From Paraspadella gotoi (taxonomy: Eukaryota > Chaetognatha), in contig CM119267.1 in the NCBI GenBank assembly GCA_051294375.1, forward strand, positions 1,766,099 to 1,830,098: DNA of 64,000 nt, written 5' to 3'. The translations under genes and the position numbers were made by a program. A model generated the notes under the pieces. The model was not told where the DNA came from, did not search any database, and saw nothing but the letters and a program-made list of their open reading frames with translations. Shown piece after piece: positions 1-12,711 of the stretch. Every line of letters starts with the position of its first letter. Position 1 is the stretch's first letter.

Positions 1-1070
1 AAATTTAAAGCTGAAACGAGGGGCTTTCGGAAAAAGATGACCGACGAGTGGCTGATAAATGATAAATGTTTAAAGTTTTGCACTTTTGTTTATGATTTGA
101 CTCAATTTCTATTTTCACCGGCGCCACCATCACCATCACCATCACCATCACCATCACAACCCAAATTCACCCTCAGTCCCCATCGNNNNNNNNNNNNNNN
201 NNNNNNNNNNNNNNNNNNNNNNNNNNNNNNNNNNNNNNNNNNNNNNNNNNNNNNNNNNNNNNNNNNNNNNNNNNNNNNNNNNNNNNNNNNNNNNNNNNNN
301 NNNNNNNNNNNNNNNNNNNNNNNNNNNNNNNNNNNNNNNNNNNNNNNNNNNNNNNNNNNNNNNNNNNNNNNNNNNNNNNNNNNNNNNNNNNNNNNNNNNN
401 NNNNNNNNNNNNNNNNNNNNNNNNNNNNNNNNNNNNNNNNNNNNNNNNNNNNNNNNNNNNNNNNNNNNNNNNCTTTGTCACTTCAATTTGTTCATAATCA
501 TTAAGAATTACAAAAAAGATGACAAAATGCGATTAAGATTTACTATTTGTCATAATGATTATGATAGAAATAATGATTATGATAGACATGATAGTATGGA
601 AACTAAAGTATTGTAAGTATGGTTAAACAAATTAACGAACGAGCAAACCATTATGAACTACGTATAGTTATATATAATATATATATATGTATTTATATAT
701 ATATATACGTACGATATCGATTGTCACCGGAATGGAATTCGATAACAACAACAACAACTACAATGCGAGTCTTTTATCCGAATCCCAATTTGGGTCATTA
801 ATGATGTAGGACAGAATGAGAGGCCGATGACCAAAGGAAAGGGCAGTGTAGGGCAGAGGGAGGAAGAGGGAGAGGGAGGAGGAGAGGGGAGAGGGGAATG
901 GCAGAGGAGGAGCTGGAAGAGGATTTGAGAGAGGAGCGGTGAGTGGTGAGTGGTGACTCTGACTTTCTTCATAGTGGAAATCATTTGGTAAAAAGAAAAA
1001 TTCGTTTAAAAAACTTTTTCAAATACTAATCTAATAATACTTCGTTCCATGAAAATTTGGATTCATGACG
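1..1070. other. no gene seen; AT-rich DNA, SSRs and a gap
   Basis: Contains a CACCAT hexanucleotide run (126-158), an N gap (186-472), an AT-rich stretch with ATATAT runs near 670-710, and a purine-rich stretch (835-945). Frames here are short and compositional. Confidence 0.7.
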
Positions 1071-1074
1071 CGTA

Positions 1075-1570
1075 TTTTCCTCATAAAAAAAATAAGGTGT
1101 AACCTCGTAAATGACGTAAAATGACGTAAAATGGTAAAATAAAATAAAATGATGTTTAAAACAGAATAAAAGGGATCAAACAGTAACATAAATTTACTTT
1201 AATCAATAAATAAATCATTAACTTTTTTGCCTTTTAAAATAGAAATTGCTTTCATCAATAATAAAGTTGTAAAAATATTATTTGCAAAAAAAAAAAAAAA
1301 AACTTTTTTTTTAACTTTGGCTCACGCGTCACCAAACCAGAGTCACAGATCCATGAGCACCTAAATGGAATTTTAATGCCGCATGAAACTTGAACTTCTC
1401 CTCCCTCCTCCTCCCTCTTCCTCCTCCTCCTACTCCTCCTCCCTCTTCCTCCTCTTCCTCCTCCTCCTCCTCTTTCTCTGTCTGCGTCTGATGATTTTCC
1501 AACTTCACTTTAATGATCTTCGTTTTTTGAAAATATTTTTTTTTTAGTGGAATTTTCTTCGAATTTTTTA

Positions 1571-1609
<39 letters not shown>

Positions 1610-1655
1610 CTCCCCCATTTTCGCGGTTTTTGAAAAGTATTTTCGTCTGCCGCCT

Positions 1656-1694
<39 letters not shown>

Positions 1695-3440
1695 TCCTTG
1701 TGTTCTTAACAACTTTTCCAAGCGAAACGTGCGTCTAATGGGCGTGGCCCCACCCATGGCGACGTAAGCTCCTCTCCCCTCAGACGTCACCTTCTCTTAC
1801 CTCCCTTTCCTCCCCATTCTCCTCTTCCTTTCTTTAATTCCTCTCTTTCCTCCCCATTCTCCTCATTCTCCCTGTCCTCCTCTTCCTTTCTTTCTTNNNN
1901 NNNNNNNNNNNNNNNNNNNNNNNNNNNNNNNNNNNNNNNNNNNNNNNNNNNNNNNNNNNNNNNNNNNNNNNNNNNNNNNNNNNNNNNNNNNNNNNNNNNN
2001 NNNNNNNNNNNNNNNNNNNNNNNNNNNNNNNNNNNNNNNNNNNNNNNNNNNNNNNNNNNNNNNNNNNNNNNNNNNNNNNNNNNNNNNNNNNNNNNNNNNN
2101 NNNNNNNNNNNNNNNNNNNNNNNGCAAGATGAGGTTAAAAACTGGTAAAATAAAAATAAAATGATGTTTAAAAATAGACTAAAAGAGAGATCAACAGTCA
2201 CCTAAGAGATTGACTTATAATTCAATAAATAAATCATGCTAACCTTTTGCCTATTTAGAATAGATATTATTTTCATCAATATTAAGTTGTACGAACAACG
2301 TCATTATTTGCCCAAAAAAAAAAAAAAAAACTTTTTGTAACTTTGGCTCAGCCCGTTCACCAAACCAGAGGGTCACAAGATCCAAATGAGCAACGCGCTA
2401 ATGGACATGTACTTTAAAAACTTATCGCCAGCCGCAATGAAACAGGATGAACTTCTGCTCCACCACCTTGCTCCACATCAATTAATACCTCCTCCTAAAC
2501 AAGGCCCATACTCTATCCCTACCCTATCACGTCACTAATCTTCATACCTTCCATGACGGGTGATACTTCTCATGTCTGCGTCTGATGGATTTTCAACTTC
2601 ACTTTAAGTAGAATATGCTTCGTCTTTTAAGAAATATCTTTTTTTCATTCGTGGAATTTTCTAGGCAATTTTTTGTCTTGAATTCAGTACTGATACAGTC
2701 GTCAAGGTCAGTCGAATCGTATCGTTGATACCCATCCCCCGCAATATGTTGCTGCGAGAGAGTTTTGAATTTACATGTATATCGTCTGCCGCCTTCTCGT
2801 ACGATGCAGTCGGATCGCGATCATCCGTCGTCGTCTAAATCTTTCCACGATACGTCGAACCGTCTAATGGAGAACGTACAGAAAAGGACCCACCCATGGC
2901 GACTAAAGTAACTCACTCCCTACAGGAAGTCACTTTCTAACCGTCCCATTCCTCACCCATTTCTCCTCTTCCGGTTCTTCTAGTAGCTCTGAGTATTCGA
3001 TTCGCGCACACACTCTAGACTTATCCTCTTCTTACCTTTAACATGTGTGCACTTCTTTCTATCGTCACATATCACTGTCATTGGTATTCCATGTTAAATT
3101 CCTCTTCTTTCCTCCTATTCTCCTCAATTAGTCCCCCGATGTCCTCCTCTTTCCTGTTCTTTCTTACCTCTCCTTTCTCCGCCATTCTCTCTTGTCCTTT
3201 CTTTAATTCCTCTTCTTCTCCTCCCTTTTCTCCTCTGCCTTCTATTCTTTCCTCTCTTTCTCCATTCTCTTTCTTTCCTTATTCCTCTCTTTCTCCTTTT
3301 TCCTTTCTTCTTTTTCCTCATTTTTTTCTTCTTATCCCCATCAATTTTCGAATTTTATTTTTATATTTCTTTCATTTCTCCATTTTTCTTACCCTAACGT
3401 CAGTTCAACTCAGCTTCTTCTCAACCGGTTTTTCTGCAGA
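1075..3440. repeat. noisy direct duplicate pair around an N gap
   Basis: 1075-1890 and 2124-3440 share the same order of landmarks (AAATGATGTTTAAAA; TCAATAAATAAATCAT; poly-A then ACTTTTT; CTTTGGCTCA; TCACCAAACCAGAG; GTCTGCGTCTGATG; ACCCACCCATGGCGAC). They differ by many small insertions. N fill 1897-2123. Copy 1 has (CGT)n runs at 1571-1608 and 1659-1693 that are scrambled in copy 2. Confidence 0.8.
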
Positions 3441-3554
3441 CCTAATTGTTACACCAAAAGATAACTAACAGTTGAGGAAGGAGATAAAGACTCTGTGAAT
3501 TAGACTCCAACCCTAAAAGGCGGTTAAACCAAATGCCAAAAGAATTCTGAAAAG

Positions 3555-3693
3555 TTGTCGTACAAAATTCTCTTTTTTTTTTTAAAAATTCAAAGGGGAC
3601 AGTCCTTGACTTTTCCACAGCCTTTACTCCCACCTTCATTTTCCACCGGCGCTGAACAGATTCACCGTCTGATTGCTCCTCTCGCTCTCTCTC

Positions 3694-3729
<36 letters not shown>

Positions 3730-4460
3730 CTCCTTCCCTTCGTCCCCACCGTGAAAGAGACACTGATCCTTTATTGGTCTATCACCTTGAAAACTCTTCT
3801 CTTGCCGTCCATTTTCCTTTCCCTGACCTCTTTCGTTTTCTTGCCACAGTCTTTTCCTCGTGCCTCGCCATCCTTTCTTTTACTCTCGCCTCATTTCTTT
3901 CCCTGCTCCCTTTTCCTTTCTCTGCCTCCTTTCTTTCACTCCTCCTTTCACTTTCTCTGCCTTCGTTTATCCATCCTTCTTTTTTCCTCCATTTTCCTCT
4001 TCCCTGCTCCTTTATCTTTTCTAGGCTCCATTTTCCTCGTTCCCTTCTCCTTGTTCCTCTTCAGCCACCTTCTTTTCCTTCTTTCTCTGCCTCCCTTTCA
4101 TCCATTCTTTGCCATCATTTACTCTTCCCTGCCTCCTTTTCCTTTTCTCTGCCTCCTTCTTCCCTGCCTCCTTTTCCTTTTCTCTGCCGCCATAATTTTC
4201 TCTATCTTTGCCTCCATTTTCCTCTTCCCTGCCTCCTTTTCCTTTTCTCTGCCTCATTTTTCCTATTCTTTGCCTCCATTTTCTACTACTCCCTGCCTCC
4301 TTTTCCTTTCTTCTCTGCCTCCTTCCTTTTCTCTGCCCTCCATTTTCCATCTTCTCTTGCCTCGTCATTCAGTCTCTTGCTTATCTATGTCCATCCTCCT
4401 CTCTTTCTCTTGTCTTTCCCATTCTACTTCTCTTTTCCCCAAAACCTTTTCAATCAGTGA
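3555..4460 (+). repeat. pyrimidine-rich (TTTCCTC/TGCC)n low-complexity tract
   Basis: Degenerate repeats of CTGCCTCCTTTTCCTTTTCT extend for most of 3830-4440, preceded by (CT)n at 3690-3730. They create 200-300-residue Ser/Leu/Phe/Pro frames that are not genes: composition only, no domain, both strands open. Confidence 0.85.
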
Positions 4461-5160
4461 TCATCAATTTTTCATTCAGCTTAATAGGTTAAATTTGTCA
4501 CTGGCTGCTCTATTGGATTAATTTCATTTTATTGCTGTCAACCGTTTTTTTTTATTTCAAATGATAATTTTCCCCCAACTCTATTGCCCAATTAACTCGA
4601 AATAATCGAGCAAAAAGCAGATTTGATGTCAACCAATTAAACTTTTATTTCCTCCCCCTCCCCCCGTGAAACCTCCTCACAACGCCCTCTTTCCTTCTCA
4701 CCTCTCACAGAAAATCCCCGCCCCATCTCCAATCCCCTTCCCCTTCTCTTCTACCCCCTTTCCCCCCCGAGGGCGCAGTTTCACTTTTCAAGGGGCGTGT
4801 TATTAATACACCCTTAACATGCGAATTTATCCAAACGACGTTAAGAAGGCAGCGAATGAGAGGGGAGGAGGGTCGGGGGGCGTGCCAGACCGGCTGCGGT
4901 CGCGGGGGCGAGGATTCCGGAACGACCACAACCCGTTCCTCCTTTTGCCGATCTCGCCGGACTCGTTTCTCGGCCCATTTCACGAGGCGTTGTCCCATAG
5001 CCGGGTTCGTTATTAGGGTGGTCCTTGTAGCCGAATTTAAGATATCTACATATATATATCAAGACTTAACTCCTTACAAATAATATATTAATTAAAATTT
5101 CCCCATTTAACCCCTGATTTTTTTTTTCGAACAATTAACCTCATTAACCGTCATATTTTT
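4461..5160. other. no gene recognised; includes a GC-rich patch
   Basis: 4840-5020 is GC-richer than its surroundings, with CpG-rich words (CGGTCGCGGGGGCGAGG). Short frames exist on both strands but none shows a domain or splice framework. Confidence 0.5.
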
Positions 5161-5731
5161 TGCTTTAGTCCCTAATCTCCCACGACGCTCCGTCTCTGTC
5201 TCTGTCTCTCTCTCTCTCCCTTCCGCATCTTAATCTTCATCTTATCTCTTTCCTTTTTCCATCATCTCTTTTTCCCTCTTCTTCCTCTTTATATTGCATT
5301 TCTTATTGACCATGACTGACCGACCGACCGATGACTTGATCGACCGACCGAGGACTTAATCGAGCGACCGACCAACCAAATCGACGAACCAAAATCGAAC
5401 CGATAAAGTAGGTTCATCCTATTGACGAATCGTTGGAGTCAAATCCCTTTCTTGTCTGTCTGTCTATCTGTCTGTCTGTCTGTCTGTATGTTCGAGGTCG
5501 GTCTTTGTTTTTTTTCTATTTGTTTTTTTACATCAGTTAATCACGTCTCTATCTTTTCAAATACATCTGTCTGTCTCTATCTCTGTCTTTCTTTCTTTCC
5601 ATCTTTCTTTCTCTTTCTTCCGTTTAATGACCAAGGAACTGTTGGCAATAGGGCGCCACCACAAGCAATAAAACAGAACCAATGGGTTTTGAAATGGCTC
5701 AGTTGACACTCGGAGTGTCACTCTCACACAT

Positions 5732-5767
<36 letters not shown>

Positions 5768-5908
5768 NNNNNNNNNNNNNNNNNNNNNNNNNTTCTCTCT
5801 CTCTCCCTCAATCTTCTCTCTCCTCTCTCCTCTCTCTCCTCTTTACTCCCAATTAAACTGTCTCAATTCACATAGGAATATAATACTTCAATTTCTGAGT
5901 TAAGTTGG
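5161..5908. repeat. CT tracts, GACC and CTGT tetranucleotide runs
   Basis: Contains GACCGACCGACC at 5318-5370, (CTGT)n at 5454-5490 and (CT)n around 5740-5815, interrupted by a 25-N gap at 5768-5792. Confidence 0.85.
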
Positions 5909-6237
5909 AAGGGAAAGTAGATTTCTTTCATATCGATGATATTCATAAATCTGTGATAATAATAGACTGAAAAATTCGCGGCGAAGAAAAAAGATTGAGA
6001 AAATCGAGTGAAGCGTATGACGAAGTATCGAGGGTACTGATGCTAGATTAGAGAGAGAGACTGAGGAGGAGAGAGAGAAGAGAGAGAGAGACGAGAGAGA
6101 GGGAAAAGTAGATTTCTTTCATATCGATGATATGTCATAAATCTGTGATAAATAATAGACTGAAAATTCGGCGGCGAAGAAAAAAGATGAGAAAATCGAG
6201 TGAAGGTATGACGAAGTATCGACGGGTCTGATCTAGA
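5909..6237. repeat. noisy tandem duplicate, about 145 bp, beside a gap
   Basis: 5915-6050 and 6100-6237 share AGTAGATTTCTTTCATATCG, CATAAATCTGTGATAA, AATAGACTGAAAA and GAAGTATCGA in order with indels. N fill 6238-6370 follows. Confidence 0.85.
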
Positions 6238-6370
6238 NNNNNNNNNNNNNNNNNNNNNNNNNNNNNNNNNNNNNNNNNNNNNNNNNNNNNNNNNNNNNNN
6301 NNNNNNNNNNNNNNNNNNNNNNNNNNNNNNNNNNNNNNNNNNNNNNNNNNNNNNNNNNNNNNNNNNNNNN

Positions 6371-6778
6371 AGAGAGAGAGAGAGAGAGAGAGATAGACCG
6401 AGACAGAGAGAGAGAGAGACATCAACTGACGCCAACCAGGTGGAAGGTGAAAAATGAGCGCCGAGATTGAAGAAGCGGAAAGGAGGAAAAAGAAAAGAAA
6501 GGGAGGAGAGAAAAAGAAAAAGGAGGAATAAGAAAATAAAGGGAGGAAAGAAAAAGAGAAAGGAAAGGAAAGAAAAAGGGGAAAAAAGGAACGAAGAAAA
6601 CAAAGGAAAAAAGCAAAATATGAAAATCAAAGAGAAAACAAATTTACATCTTATAATTTCGGGAAAATTAAATGTGCATAGTTACTTTTAAGCATATGTG
6701 AGGAAAAGGAAATAATATGTTACTTTTCAATTCCTGAGAATTATGTGACTACCTTACGTAAAAAATTGTGTAGAATGC

Positions 6779-6810
<32 letters not shown>

Positions 6811-7320
6811 CGAGTCTAGGTAACTAATAGAGTGAATTCGCGAGTTCTGACGGCGAAACTAAAAAAGACTGAAAATTATCACGTGGAAGAATCTGAATGG
6901 AATTCACAGCAGAGACCATATTTGGAAGAGGAGAGGAGAGACGAGACCGATTTCTTAGAAATCGAAGGCGAAATAGAAAATAAAAGAGTTTTTGGCGGGG
7001 GAAAGCGGGGGAAGGGATGGGAGGGAGCGTGTTTTTGTGGATGAGGGGGGAGAGAGGAGGAGAGAAAAAAGGGGGAGTTAAAAAGAAGGAGAGGGAAAAT
7101 AGGAGGGAAGATAAAAGGGGGGGAAAGGGAAAAGTAAGAAAAAAAGATAAAAGAAAGGGATCGGGAAGATTGGGGGGAGAGATGAAATTGTGCTCATCGG
7201 GATGTGGGGGAGAGGAAAGAGTTCAGGCTGAATTGGCAACTTAGGAATCGGGGCTTTGCAGGGGCCCTGGGGGGGGGGTCCAATCGGCAAAAAATCAATT
7301 GGTTTCGGTGGCGATAACAA
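6371..7320. other. no gene seen; purine-rich low-complexity DNA
   Basis: (GA)n at 6371-6420, A/G-rich DNA at 6470-6620 and 6930-7180, and (GACA)n at 6779-6810. Lys/Glu/Arg frames are compositional. Confidence 0.75.
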
Positions 7321-7322
7321 GA

Positions 7323-7323
<1 letters not shown>

Positions 7324-7364
<41 letters not shown>
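7324..7364. repeat. (GAC)n microsatellite
   Basis: Uninterrupted GAC triplets. All reading frames through it give homopolymeric Asp/Thr/Arg or, on the other strand, Ser/Val/Arg runs. Confidence 0.97.
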
Positions 7365-7365
<1 letters not shown>

Positions 7366-7689
7366 AGTCTGTAACGAAGTCTCGGATAAACGATGGTTAA
7401 GCAACACCGGCCTCTGTCCTTCCATTAAACAGTAGGGTGTTTAACAGCGTCAGTTGTCTATTTAAACAGTTTCAGGCATTGGGAGTATTATTTTTTTTTC
7501 ATTATAATAGTTTTAAAAAATATTATACCAATTCATTATTAATAAAGCCAAGCACTCTGGAAATTGATTAACTAAAGATTGAGAGACAGTTGACTGAAAG
7601 CTTGCAATTTGCAAAGTCTGCTTATGATATTATTTTGTAAAAAGGATAGAGGGCGAAAGTCATAGGCAAAATAGCTGTTTTATTAAATG

Positions 7690-7845
7690 AAATTAAAATC
7701 TTGCAGGGTCCTGTCATATCATTATCTTGAATGAGTGATTGAGGCCATAAACCGCTATAGCTTATTCAAAGTCGGGGGAAAGATAGCTTATTTATCAAAT
7801 GAATGGATAATTAATATTTTGGTTGAACCAATTTCATAAATTTTC
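7690..7845 (+). repeat. dispersed repeat R1, copy 1
   Basis: About 150 bp: CTTGCAGGGTCCTG, TCATTATCTTG, TCAAAGTCGGGGG, AAGATAGCTTATTTAT, AATGAATGGATAATT, then TTGGTTGAACCAATTTCAT. Copies elsewhere in the window share the order and spacing of these blocks. Confidence 0.75.
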
Positions 7846-7849
7846 TCCA

Positions 7850-8130
7850 AATCGAGACGCTCTAACGCCCGCGGTTCCATCGCCGATGGTCAAGGGCCAT
7901 ATATGGAAATAGTGGGCCAGATTGAATGGGAGACCCGGAGGGCAACGAGGGGCGGAGGAAAGGGGTGGAGTGGGGTGGTTAGAGGATCGAAGGGATGGAG
8001 CAATTTGATAGAGCAAGAGGAGCAGAGAGATGAGGAGGCTCCAGGGGCAAAGAAGGAAAAGAAGATCTGATGGTCGACCACCGACCAACGATAAATCACT
8101 GCAAGGCGATGAGGAAGGACGACGATGACC
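7850..8130. other. no gene recognised
   Basis: Moderate complexity with several 80-residue frames on the minus strand. None shows a recognisable motif or exon signals. Confidence 0.5.
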
Positions 8131-8273
8131 ACGACGACGACGACGACGACGACGACGAGCTAATGAGGTTCCGGCCTGAAGAAAGAAACATCAAATATTT
8201 AAGGGAAGTATCTTCTTTTCTTTCGGTGGTCAACTGTTTCTCTTCTCTCTCGGGGTCCGTGGGCGATGAAGAA

Positions 8274-8307
<34 letters not shown>
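8130..8307. repeat. two (GAC)n arrays, 8130-8158 and 8273-8307
   Basis: Two trinucleotide arrays about 115 bp apart. The 86-residue frame across them is mostly Asp and is rejected as a gene. Confidence 0.95.
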
Positions 8308-8308
<1 letters not shown>

Positions 8309-8818
8309 AACGGCGACAACCGACGTCTAAATCATTTCACACGCGGGAAAAACGAAGGGAAGAGATTAAGGCGTGAGAAAACATAAATCAGGAGAAAAAA
8401 GAAACCGTTTGTTGTGTTCGTTATCGTTGCTGATGTTGTTGTTGTTGTTGTTATTATTATTGTTGTTGATGTTGTTGTTATTGTCTTATTTTTCTTTCTG
8501 TTTTTGTCGATTCCGACAAAAACGATGCCTTTTGTTTTTTGTATTCATTTGTAAACACTAAACAATATTCTCCGCTTGCTGGCGTCGACCTGTTTCGATC
8601 GAATGAGAGAACAAATGAGTAACGAGTGAAAGTCAAATATGGCGGAATTTTATCTAGATTTATACGAAAGACGATATTTCGTATGTATAAAAACACGGCA
8701 ATTAACAGCTTTGTATCTTTTGTGTATGTTGATAATTAGTTAAATATAACCACAAAAAACAAGTTAATTTCGTACGCCAAGGAAACAGCAAAACGGACAA
8801 AATTATTTTCTCTCTCTC
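8308..8818. other. no gene seen; (GTT)n run and unique AT-rich DNA
   Basis: (TGTTGT)n-type run at 8425-8480, then AT-rich sequence to the N fill at 8819-9027. (TCG)n follows at 9028-9061. Confidence 0.7.
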
Positions 8819-9027
8819 NNNNNNNNNNNNNNNNNNNNNNNNNNNNNNNNNNNNNNNNNNNNNNNNNNNNNNNNNNNNNNNNNNNNNNNNNNNNNNNNNN
8901 NNNNNNNNNNNNNNNNNNNNNNNNNNNNNNNNNNNNNNNNNNNNNNNNNNNNNNNNNNNNNNNNNNNNNNNNNNNNNNNNNNNNNNNNNNNNNNNNNNNN
9001 NNNNNNNNNNNNNNNNNNNNNNNNNNN

Positions 9028-9062
<35 letters not shown>

Positions 9063-9149
9063 CTGCTTGTCATCAACGTCATTGCTGGCGTCTTGAGTCT
9101 CTGAGATTTGTCGACAAAGTTTCACAGCATTCTTCCAAATTGCATAATG

Positions 9150-9345
9150 CACACTCCATACTGTCAATTGCATATTGCACACTTCATACTGTCAATTGCA
9201 TATTGCACACACCATACCGTCAATTGCATATTTCACACTCCATACTGTCAATTGCATGTTGCACACTACATACTGTCAATTGCTTATTGCACACACCATA
9301 CCATCAATTGCATATTTCACACTCCATACTGTCAATTGCTTATTG
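9150..9345. repeat. 28-bp minisatellite, 7 copies
   Basis: Unit CACACTCCATACTGTCAATT plus GCATATTG, contiguous with no spacers. Variants (GCATGTTG, GCTTATTG, CATACCGTC) suggest older expansion. Frames through it repeat a His/Tyr/Cys-rich peptide and are not genes. Confidence 0.95.
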
Positions 9346-9456
9346 CACATTCCACCGTTGAAGGAAAACCTTTGGGTGGCACCATCGTTTATGGGGAGAA
9401 AGTTCCAGTAAAGCACGGAACTGAATCACGGTGATAAAGACGGCCGATGATGAGGG

Positions 9457-9500
9457 CGACGACGACGACGACGACGACGACAGCGACGACGACGAAGACG
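9457..9500. repeat. (GAC)n microsatellite, imperfect
   Basis: GACGACGACGAC with CAGCGAC and GAAGAC interruptions. Confidence 0.93.
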
Positions 9501-9609
9501 GCGACGATGGCGTTCGAAACGAGTCTCTAGCGGCGAGAAAAGAAATCAATCACGAGCGTCGGACATTAAATCTCATTTCTGGTCGAAAGCATCGATGAGA
9601 GAAGATGGT

Positions 9610-10015
9610 TTTTGGGAAGAGAGATGGAAGAAAGAAAGATGGATTGAAAGAAGGAGAGAAGGATTGAAAGAAGGAAAGAAGGATTTGAAAGAAGGATTGA
9701 AAGAAGGAAAGAAGGATTTGAAAGAAGGATTGAAAGAAGAAAAGAAGGATTGAAAGAAGGAAAGAAGGATTTGAAAGAAGGATTGAAAGAAGAAAAGAAG
9801 GATTTGAAAGAAGGAAAGAAGGATTTGAAAGAAGGAGAGAAGGATTGAAAGAAGGAAAGAAGGATTGAAAGAAGGAAAGAAGGATTGAAAGAAGGATTGA
9901 AAGAAGGAAAGGATTGAAAGAAGGATTGAAAGAAGGAGAGAAGAATTGAAAGAAGGAAAGAAGAATTGAAAGAAGGATGGAAATAAATATTGAAAAAGGA
10001 TTGAAAGATGGAAAG
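9610..10015. repeat. purine minisatellite (GAAAGAAGGATT)n
   Basis: More than 25 tandem units of GAAAGAAGGA, followed by TT, TTT, GA or AA. The strand asymmetry is extreme (almost no C). The 171-185-residue minus-strand frames are translations of this array. Confidence 0.95.
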
Positions 10016-10055
10016 AAAGAAACAGGGTAAAATATACTAAGAGAGAAAAAAAAAT

Positions 10056-10160
10056 TGACGACGACGACGAAATGAGTGACACTGACAAAGGTGATGAGGG
10101 GAACCACAGCGATGATGATGACGACGACGACTAAGACGACGATGACGACGACGACGACGA
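10056..10160. repeat. (GAC)n/(GATGAC)n runs
   Basis: Three short GAC arrays at 10058-10070, 10118-10130 and 10139-10160 within ACGATGATG context. Confidence 0.9.
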
Positions 10161-10248
10161 CGAAGGTGACTTGGCCGCAGAATTTACGATCATCTTGGGG
10201 TCAGTATAAAGAGGAAGAGAAGGAGAGACGTGAAATGAGAAGGAAAGA

Positions 10249-10352
<104 letters not shown>

Positions 10353-10493
10353 AAATAGAAAGGAAAAGAAAAAAGAGTCTTTGAGTCACAAACCAACTCG
10401 ACGGATCAAATAAATTTCTTACCTTTCGTTTCTCCTTTGAGACCCAAGTAGCGATTCGCTCCAGTAGGCGAGAGGAGTGAGGGGAGCTAGAGG

Positions 10494-11270
10494 NNNNNNN
10501 NNNNNNNNNNNNNNNNNNNNNNNNNNNNNNNNNNNNNNNNNNNNNNNNNNNNNNNNNNNNNNNNNNNNNNNNNNNNNNNNNNNNNNNNNNNNNNNNNNNN
10601 NNNNNNNNNNNNNNNNNNNNNNNNNNNNNNNNNNNNNNNNNNNNNNNNNNNNNNNNNNNNNNNNNNNNNNNNNNNNNNNNNNNNNNNNNNNNNNNNNNNN
10701 NNNNNNNNNNNNNNNNNNNNNNNNNNNNNNNNNNNNNNNNNNNNNNNNNNNNNNNNNNNNNNNNNNNNNNNNNNNNNNNNNNNNNNNNNNNNNNNNNNNN
10801 NNNNNNNNNNNNNNNNNNNNNNNNNNNNNNNNNNNNNNNNNNNNNNNNNNNNNNNNNNNNNNNNNNNNNNNNNNNNNNNNNNNNNNNNNNNNNNNNNNNN
10901 NNNNNNNNNNNNNNNNNNNNNNNNNNNNNNNNNNNNNNNNNNNNNNNNNNNNNNNNNNNNNNNNNNNNNNNNNNNNNNNNNNNNNNNNNNNNNNNNNNNN
11001 NNNNNNNNNNNNNNNNNNNNNNNNNNNNNNNNNNNNNNNNNNNNNNNNNNNNNNNNNNNNNNNNNNNNNNNNNNNNNNNNNNNNNNNNNNNNNNNNNNNN
11101 NNNNNNNNNNNNNNNNNNNNNNNNNNNNNNNNNNNNNNNNNNNNNNNNNNNNNNNNNNNNNNNNNNNNNNNNNNNNNNNNNNNNNNNNNNNNNNNNNNNN
11201 NNNNNNNNNNNNNNNNNNNNNNNNNNNNNNNNNNNNNNNNNNNNNNNNNNNNNNNNNNNNNNNNNNNNNN
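10494..11270. other. assembly gap, 777 N
   Basis: The largest N run in the window; the 270-residue frame through it is an artefact. Confidence 0.99.
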
Positions 11271-11769
11271 TGAAAAAAGTGAAATTTAAAAATGAAATTA
11301 ATTATTAAAATTTATAACTTTTATGTATATGAGAGAAAATTTAAAAAAATTAAAAAAGTAAAAAAAGTTAATTTAATAATCGAAGTTTGCAAAACTTGTA
11401 AAGTTTTCTCGATTTCATAAAAGAAAATACTTCTTTTCGTTTTTGTCGTCGCAGTCGGTCGTCGTCGTCGTCGTCGTCGTCGTCGTCCTCTAAGTCGTTG
11501 CGTCATATTCTCACGTTTTTCAAGATGAAAAAAGACCAAAAGATAATTGGAAAAATAAGAAAGAAGAAAAAACTACGAGAAAAGAAAAGAAAAAAAACGA
11601 TAAAAAAAAATATAAACTAAAAAATATATATAAAAAATCATGGAATAAAAAAATATAAGTAAAAAAACAATTTTTTTTGAAAAAAATTAAAACTTTGCTT
11701 ATGATGTCGATGAAGTAAAATAAATAACAAAATAAAAAATGAAAAGACCGCAAAAAAACAGAGGTATAA

Positions 11770-12385
11770 TTAGGGGTGAATCAAAAATTTAGAATGATTA
11801 TATGCTCAAACGAAAATTTATACATTTTTAAGTATACTTTCAATGGACAAAACATTTCTTATGTGGCTCTATACCCAAATAATTAATTTTTTAATATTTA
11901 TTTATAAATAGGAAAGGCCAAAATTTTTTTTGATAATTTTTAAATTTTAAAACCAGATTCAGATAGCTTATAAAAGTATACAAAGTATAATTCTTTTTTA
12001 AATATTTTCATGATAAGTGAGTCAAAAATAAGAAAAACCGTAAAAAATCATCATCATCATCATCTTTCGATAATTTTATCAGTTTTTTTATATTTTCACT
12101 TAGAAAACGTAAGAATTTTTAAAAGCTGTAATTATATTTCTTATTTAACTTTTAATGCTCTATCAGAATCCATCAAAAAATTTTAAGATTTCAACAAAAA
12201 AAATTTATAATGTTAAAAAAGACAAGTAATATTTAATGTATTAATCAAGACGTATAATATAATTTTTTTTTGAAAATGATTGTTTAAATATTTAGTCAAG
12301 ACTACTAAAAATACTTTGCTAATAGTCGAAATTTTATATTATCTCTGGAGTTGGTCCCTAGTATAATGTTCTCTGTACATAGACG
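11770..12385. other. AT-rich segment present in only one duplicate
   Basis: Missing from the second copy near 15030. No clear terminal repeats or coding potential. It could be an insertion, or sequence lost by read error or collapse. Confidence 0.45.
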
Positions 12386-12603
12386 TATTTAGTTTTTAGT
12401 TTTAAGTTTTCATCAACAACAAAGTATTGCAAAATAAGTTTTTTTGAAAATAAAAGATAACTTATCAAGGCACTAATTAAAACAAATCCAATATTAAATG
12501 TGAGCATTTTTAAATTTACTAGTTTTGTTATCTTTACGGTTGGTTAATTTTTTTTCCTTCTCAATGTTTTTCCATTTGCTATTTCTCTCTCTGCCTCTCC
12601 CCC

Positions 12604-12711
<108 letters not shown>

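Noticed and set aside
3555-4521. Overlapping 282- and 301-residue frames
   Set aside because: They translate a pyrimidine-rich tract in several frames and both strands, Ser/Leu/Phe/Pro only, with no domain or splice structure.
9150-9345. Possible CRISPR array (28-bp repeats)
   Set aside because: Units are contiguous with no spacers, and the genome is eukaryotic.
9550-10107. 171- and 185-residue minus-strand frames
   Set aside because: They read through the GAAAGAAGGA minisatellite; repetitive Phe/Ser/Leu peptide.
10477-11289. 270-residue frame
   Set aside because: Almost entirely N.
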